Assembly: GCF_026210795.1 (NCBI RefSeq)
Contig: NC_089449.1
Coordinates: 2,418,001 to 2,482,000 of the forward strand
DNA length: 64,000 nt
Source: Rhizophagus irregularis
Lineage: Eukaryota; Glomeromycota; Glomeromycetes; Glomerales; Glomeraceae
Reading direction: 5' to 3'
Shown: positions 59,990 through 64,000 of the stretch, piece after piece
How positions within the stretch are numbered: position 1 is the first letter of the stretch
Layout: each line of letters begins with the position of its first letter
The notes under the pieces: generated by a model
Seen by the model: the letters and a program-made list of their open reading frames with translations, nothing else
Database searches by the model: none
What the model was told of the DNA's origin: nothing
Made by a program: the position numbers and the translations under genes

Positions 59990-61474
59990 ATGTCTATACT
60001 TAATAAAGATGTTCTTTCTTTAATCTTTGAAGAATTAGTTTTTGATAAAAATCGATTTATTTCTAATTTAATAACAATTGAAAAAAAATCATTATATTCA
60101 TGTTTATTAGTAAATAGACATTGGTGTGAAGTTGCAGTTCCAATTTTATGGAAAAATCCATGGAAATTTATTGTTAATAGCAGATTATTATTAAATGTTA
60201 TTATATTATTTTTATCAAAAGAATCTCAAGAATTTCTTAAAAGTCAAGGAATTTATATTTTTTCAACAAAATATAAAAAACCTTTATTCGATTATATTAA
60301 TTATTGTAAATATATAAATTTTCATAAAATTGAAAATTTTATTAATAATGGATTAAGTTTTGGATTTAATGAAGAATATCAAATACATGCTATGGAACAA
60401 GAGATTTATAAATTATTAATTAATAAATGTTCAAAAATTAAAATTTTAGATATGATGAATACTGGATCAATTTTAAAACATCAAATATATCATTTTAATG
60501 GAGCAAAAAATTCACTTGGGGATCTTACATATTTATGTTGTGATTCAATTATTGATTCAGCATTTTTTTATGGTTTATCACATGTTTGTAAATTAATACA
60601 AAAAATTATTATAAAAAGATGTCCAGATGATAATTCAGGATTAGCAAGATTAATTGAAGTACAAAAAAATTTAAAATGTTTTGTTTGTTCAGTTTATGAT
60701 GATGCTGAATATTTTATTAAATATGAAAAAATTGGAAATGCTTTAATTAAACAAGCTAATTCTTTAATTCATCTTAAATTAATATATGAAGATAATTTTT
60801 TCCTTTTATTGGAAATTTTACCAAAATTAATTAATTTAAAAAAATTAAAATTAATAAATATTGCTAATTATGATTATCAACTTGAAAAATATTTAGAAAT
60901 TTCTACTTTTTCATACCTTCAAGTTTTACATTTAGAAATAATTTCTTCCCTTAATATAGCAATAGATATTATTAAAAAAACTGAAGGAAATTTATCAGAA
61001 ATTTTACTTGGAAGTACTATTTATAATGAATTATATTCAGGAAAATATATTCATACAATTTATGAATATTGTCCTAATATTAAATTATTATCATTAGGTA
61101 TAAATGATAATGATTATAATGAATTTGAAATTTTATTGGAAAAATCTCTTCAACTTCAAAAAATTGTTATTGATGGTTCTATTAATCAATATTCTAGTAG
61201 TTTATTATTAGAAAAATTGGTAAATTTTGCTCCAAAATCTTTACGTGAGATTAGAATATTTAATGATTGGAAAATTTCTGCTTATGATTTAGAATTATTT
61301 CTTGAAAATTGGAGAGGTCGTGAATCAATTATTTTATATTTTTTTACCGATGTTAATGATAGTATTCATTTTAATCATCATTTATTAAATATACTTCAAA
61401 AATATAGAGAGGAAGGTGTAATAAAGAATTATCGATGTGATGATGAATATCAGGATTTTTACTTTTCTTGGTAA
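59990..61474 (+). CDS. F-box protein (LRR-like C-terminal region)
   Basis: A single frame of 494 residues starts at the Met of MSILNKDVLSLIFEEL, right after a T-run/A-run leader. An upstream in-frame ATG at 59915 would add a stretch of poly-Phe-like residues and is less likely. The F-box covers about residues 1-55 and has an insertion of about ten residues (NRFISNLITIEKK) between helix 1 and CLLVNRHWC compared with its neighbours. Leucine-rich segments follow (CPNIKLLSL, SLQLQKIVI), with LFLENWRGRES near the end. It is divergently paired with the F-box gene at 57580-59046 and probably arose from the same local expansion. The target is unknown. Confidence 0.9.
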   Translation: MSILNKDVLSLIFEELVFDKNRFISNLITIEKKSLYSCLLVNRHWCEVAVPILWKNPWKFIVNSRLLLNVIILFLSKESQEFLKSQGIYIFSTKYKKPLFDYINYCKYINFHKIENFINNGLSFGFNEEYQIHAMEQEIYKLLINKCSKIKILDMMNTGSILKHQIYHFNGAKNSLGDLTYLCCDSIIDSAFFYGLSHVCKLIQKIIIKRCPDDNSGLARLIEVQKNLKCFVCSVYDDAEYFIKYEKIGNALIKQANSLIHLKLIYEDNFFLLLEILPKLINLKKLKLINIANYDYQLEKYLEISTFSYLQVLHLEIISSLNIAIDIIKKTEGNLSEILLGSTIYNELYSGKYIHTIYEYCPNIKLLSLGINDNDYNEFEILLEKSLQLQKIVIDGSINQYSSSLLLEKLVNFAPKSLREIRIFNDWKISAYDLELFLENWRGRESIILYFFTDVNDSIHFNHHLLNILQKYREEGVIKNYRCDDEYQDFYFSW

Positions 61475-63149
61475 TTTACTAAAGATATTTAGTAAGGATA
61501 TATTAGTTATAAAAAACATTATTATTTTTTATATATATATATATGTTATGATTTTTATTTTCTTCTATTGGTGGAAATTTATCTCTCCTTTTCTTAGTAT
61601 TGCCTTAAATTTAGGAATAACAACATTGTTAAGAATTTTTGATATAATTTGTAAATTTTTCGAGTTCGTTATATGATGGGTTTGTTATATCGGTATCCAC
61701 TCATTTGTAACAGAATGACGAAATAAACAATGCAATCACGCGATCTGTTTTAATCCTGTTTTCTAACCGTCCTTAAAAATCAAGTTACCCGAATGTCAAG
61801 TTATTACTAGACGTAAACGAGCTAATAAATGTAAACAAGCTGCTAAAACAAAATGCAGTTCCTATTCTGCTTATCAAAAAAGAGAAGCTGCTGCTTACGC
61901 TAAACATCACGGAAGGAACAAGATAGTAAGACATTTTTGAACTAAATAAAAGTAGGTGTTATGTTTGTCTTTCAATCCAATATCACTAACAATGTATAAT
62001 AAGATATTGTCAGCAGGAAATCTATTAGTTTATGCGTATAGATCGGATTTTTATCAATAGGAAGAAAAGTGTAAGATAAAGTAATAATTATGCGCATAGT
62101 GATAGCTTATAACAATCAAATCAGAAGAAATTATTAAAGATAAATAAGGTAAATAATACATTTAAAATGTATTTAAAAATAGTTACATATAATTCAAAAA
62201 ATATATGAAAGTAAATAAATAATATATAAGGCTGGGAAAATTTTTTTTTAGATTTTCGTAACCCGCCCGTATCAAATTTTCGAAAATCTGGATTTTTTTT
62301 ATATTCAATTTTTTTCACGTGGTTTTTATATATGATTCACAAGCAATTTACTATTTTATTTGATAATTATATATTATTGGATGATTAAACTAAATAATAG
62401 TTTAAATCATCCAATAATAATATTATCGGTTTGACGGGACCGTTCATGCAATTTTTATAATAAACTCCAATAATTTTATTATTATGCTAATACATAGTAA
62501 TATGATGTAATAAAATCTGCATGAACTTATGAGGATAACTGATAATAAATTTTAATGTGCTATTATAACTACTATATTTATTACATTATATTAACATATT
62601 TTCCATACTGCATTGCAGTCTCCTATGTTTAACATCTTAATCCTATAAAAATTGCGGTGATATTATTATTATCCCATAATCTTCTTCCTATTTCATGTAT
62701 AACCACATCTTGATAAAATTTATATTTTCCTCAACTGGAAGTCCTTCGGAATGATATTTTACAGTTTTAAATGATCTTGGTGATTTATAATTTATATCAA
62801 TTTATTTCGTGATAATCATATGATATACAATAAATACATATAAAAAAATTCAAATATAAAAAACAAGCCGCCCTCTCGTATCATTTTTAAAATTTTATGA
62901 GAATCTAAAATTTTTTTTTGCCCGACCTAACATTTATGTAATTTGCAAAGTCTATTTTATATTTCAGTTATATCTTTGCCATTTTACGCTTTCTTGAAGA
63001 ATTTACAGGACGTTGAATATTTAATGAGTTTCGAAAAATTGGTAAAGGTGACCTAAAACATATACATTGTTAAATTAATAACTATATTAGCTACATTACT
63101 TAATTTAAACTTTTCTATTTATAATTCAAATTAATACCATCGAGCATCA
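61475..63149. other. Intergenic region with a possible gene fragment
   Basis: Mostly AT-rich without genes. An open frame without ATG at 61767-61940 (+) encodes a basic 57-residue stretch with TRRKRANKCKQAAKTKC and YQKREAAAYAKHHGRNK before a stop. Its composition is unlike chance AT-rich translation, so it may be an exon of an unrecognised or decayed gene. A hairpin of AATAGTTTAAATCATCCAATAA and its complement lies near 62375-62420. Confidence 0.4.
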
Positions 63150-64000
63150 TTATATATTAAATTCAAATTCCTTTGAAATATACTCTAAGAAATATAAAGA
63201 AATAAGAAATGTATTGTAATAAGTTTCAATTAAATTTTTAAAATTTTATTTTTTGTAATTTTACACATACCTTGCTTTGTTGGAGAATTTAATTCTGATG
63301 AAGATGAGCTAAATATAAATATTTTAAATTATTAATTGCATTAATATCTGTTTTAATTTTTACAATTCAAATTATATAAATACCATTTAGCATCATTAAT
63401 ATCAAACGCAAGTTCTTTTGAAATATACTCTAAAATATAAAAATGTAGTTGCAAATTTTGATAAATCGTTAGTGTTTCAAATAATTAATTATAAATATAA
63501 TGAAATTAATACCTTGTTTCGTATTAAATGAAGTTGATGATGATGAACTAATAGATGATGAACTAGAAATCAAAGAGTTTAATAATCTACTAGTATAAAT
63601 TGCGCCAGAGTGAGTTTTTACAGCATATTCAGGGCCAAGCTTCCTTTTTTCTATTAATTTTAGTCGTGTTGTTTCAGCTTCATAAAATTGGTCAATATCT
63701 TTTATCTTATGTACCCACATACCAATAGTTTTTCGAATTTCTTTTATATGTGGTCTTTTTGAAGAATCAGAATCCCAACATTTTTTCATTAAATTAACAT
63801 AACATTCAGGAGTATCATTTGTTATTTCAGGTTGTTTTCCATCAACAATTTTAAGAATAAGATCAGCATTATGTTCGGAATCAGCGAAAGGTTTACAACC
63901 TGAAGTTAATTCCCACATAATCATACCCATACTGTAAATATCCGATTCTTTTGAAAATGCTTTACCAACAAATATTTCTGGAGCAACATAAGGTATTACT
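63150..64000 (-). CDS. TKL-type protein kinase, 3' part (runs off the window)
   Basis: Minus-strand exons are 64000-63513 (continuing outside), 63429-63384, 63308-63271 and 63184-63150, with consistent phases to a TAA stop. The first reads PYVAPEIF (intact APE), SDIYSMGMIMWELTSG and CWDSDSSKRPHI, i.e. the C-lobe from the activation segment onward. A Ser-rich stretch follows. The last three short exons encode EYISKELAFDINDAKW, a Ser/Pro-rich link with SPTKQ, and EYISKEFEFNI. These EYISKE tails look like a duplicated exon module. Unlike the three other kinase genes in this window, this one keeps a canonical APE motif. The catalytic loop lies outside the window. Confidence 0.88.

Overview
The window looks like nuclear DNA from an arbuscular mycorrhizal fungus (Glomeromycotina, close to Rhizophagus). 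It is very AT-rich. Genes are interrupted by short GT-AG introns of about 70-160 bp. The families present (TKL-type kinases with Sel1 tails, F-box/LRR-like proteins, a FunK1 fragment, EYISKE-type kinase tails) are ones I associate with the expanded gene families of that group. The assignment rests on composition and families, not on a database search.

Layout. 1-5.4 kb: no gene recognised. 5.4-11.3 kb (+): two tandem TKL-type kinase genes, the second with a C-terminal Sel1 solenoid. 11.5-13.0 kb (-): F-box gene. 13.8-16.4 kb (+): decayed multi-exon gene of unknown family. 18.8-36.2 kb: tandem duplication of a unit of about 8.6-8.8 kb. Each unit holds a 4CL-like AMP-dependent synthetase (+), a TKL-type kinase (-) and a Ty3/gypsy chromodomain relic. 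The kinase in copy 1 has a premature stop; the kinase in copy 2 is open. 36.2-37.9 kb: A/T-rich tandem quasi-palindromes. 37.9-39.5 kb (+): membrane-anchored P-loop ATPase with one in-frame stop. 39.9-40.2 kb (-): truncated FunK1 piece, cut off where the upstream region of a third synthetase begins. 40.3-42.1 kb (+): third synthetase copy with a 1-bp deletion. 42.9-51.2 kb (-): two tandem Nma111-like HtrA/PDZ serine protease genes. 52.9-53.3 kb: complete pogo-like MITE. 54.9-57.2 kb (+): GRDP/DUF1399 gene with a Cys/Gly tail. 57.6-61.5 kb: two more F-box genes in divergent orientation. 63.2-64.0 kb (-): 3' part of another TKL kinase that runs off the window.

The region reads as a fast-evolving signalling and turnover neighbourhood. 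Kinases, F-box genes, proteases and synthetases are amplified locally, and several copies show fresh disabling mutations: a nonsense codon, a frameshift, a truncation and a GC donor. I found no gene cluster that reads as a coherent new biochemical system. The strongest observations are the recent segmental duplication with its breakpoints and promoter swap, the uniformly non-RD kinases, the mosaic divergence of the protease pair, and the small mobile-element relics. Exon joins were read by eye from splice signals and phase. tRNA and other RNA genes could not be excluded without a covariance search; none was evident.
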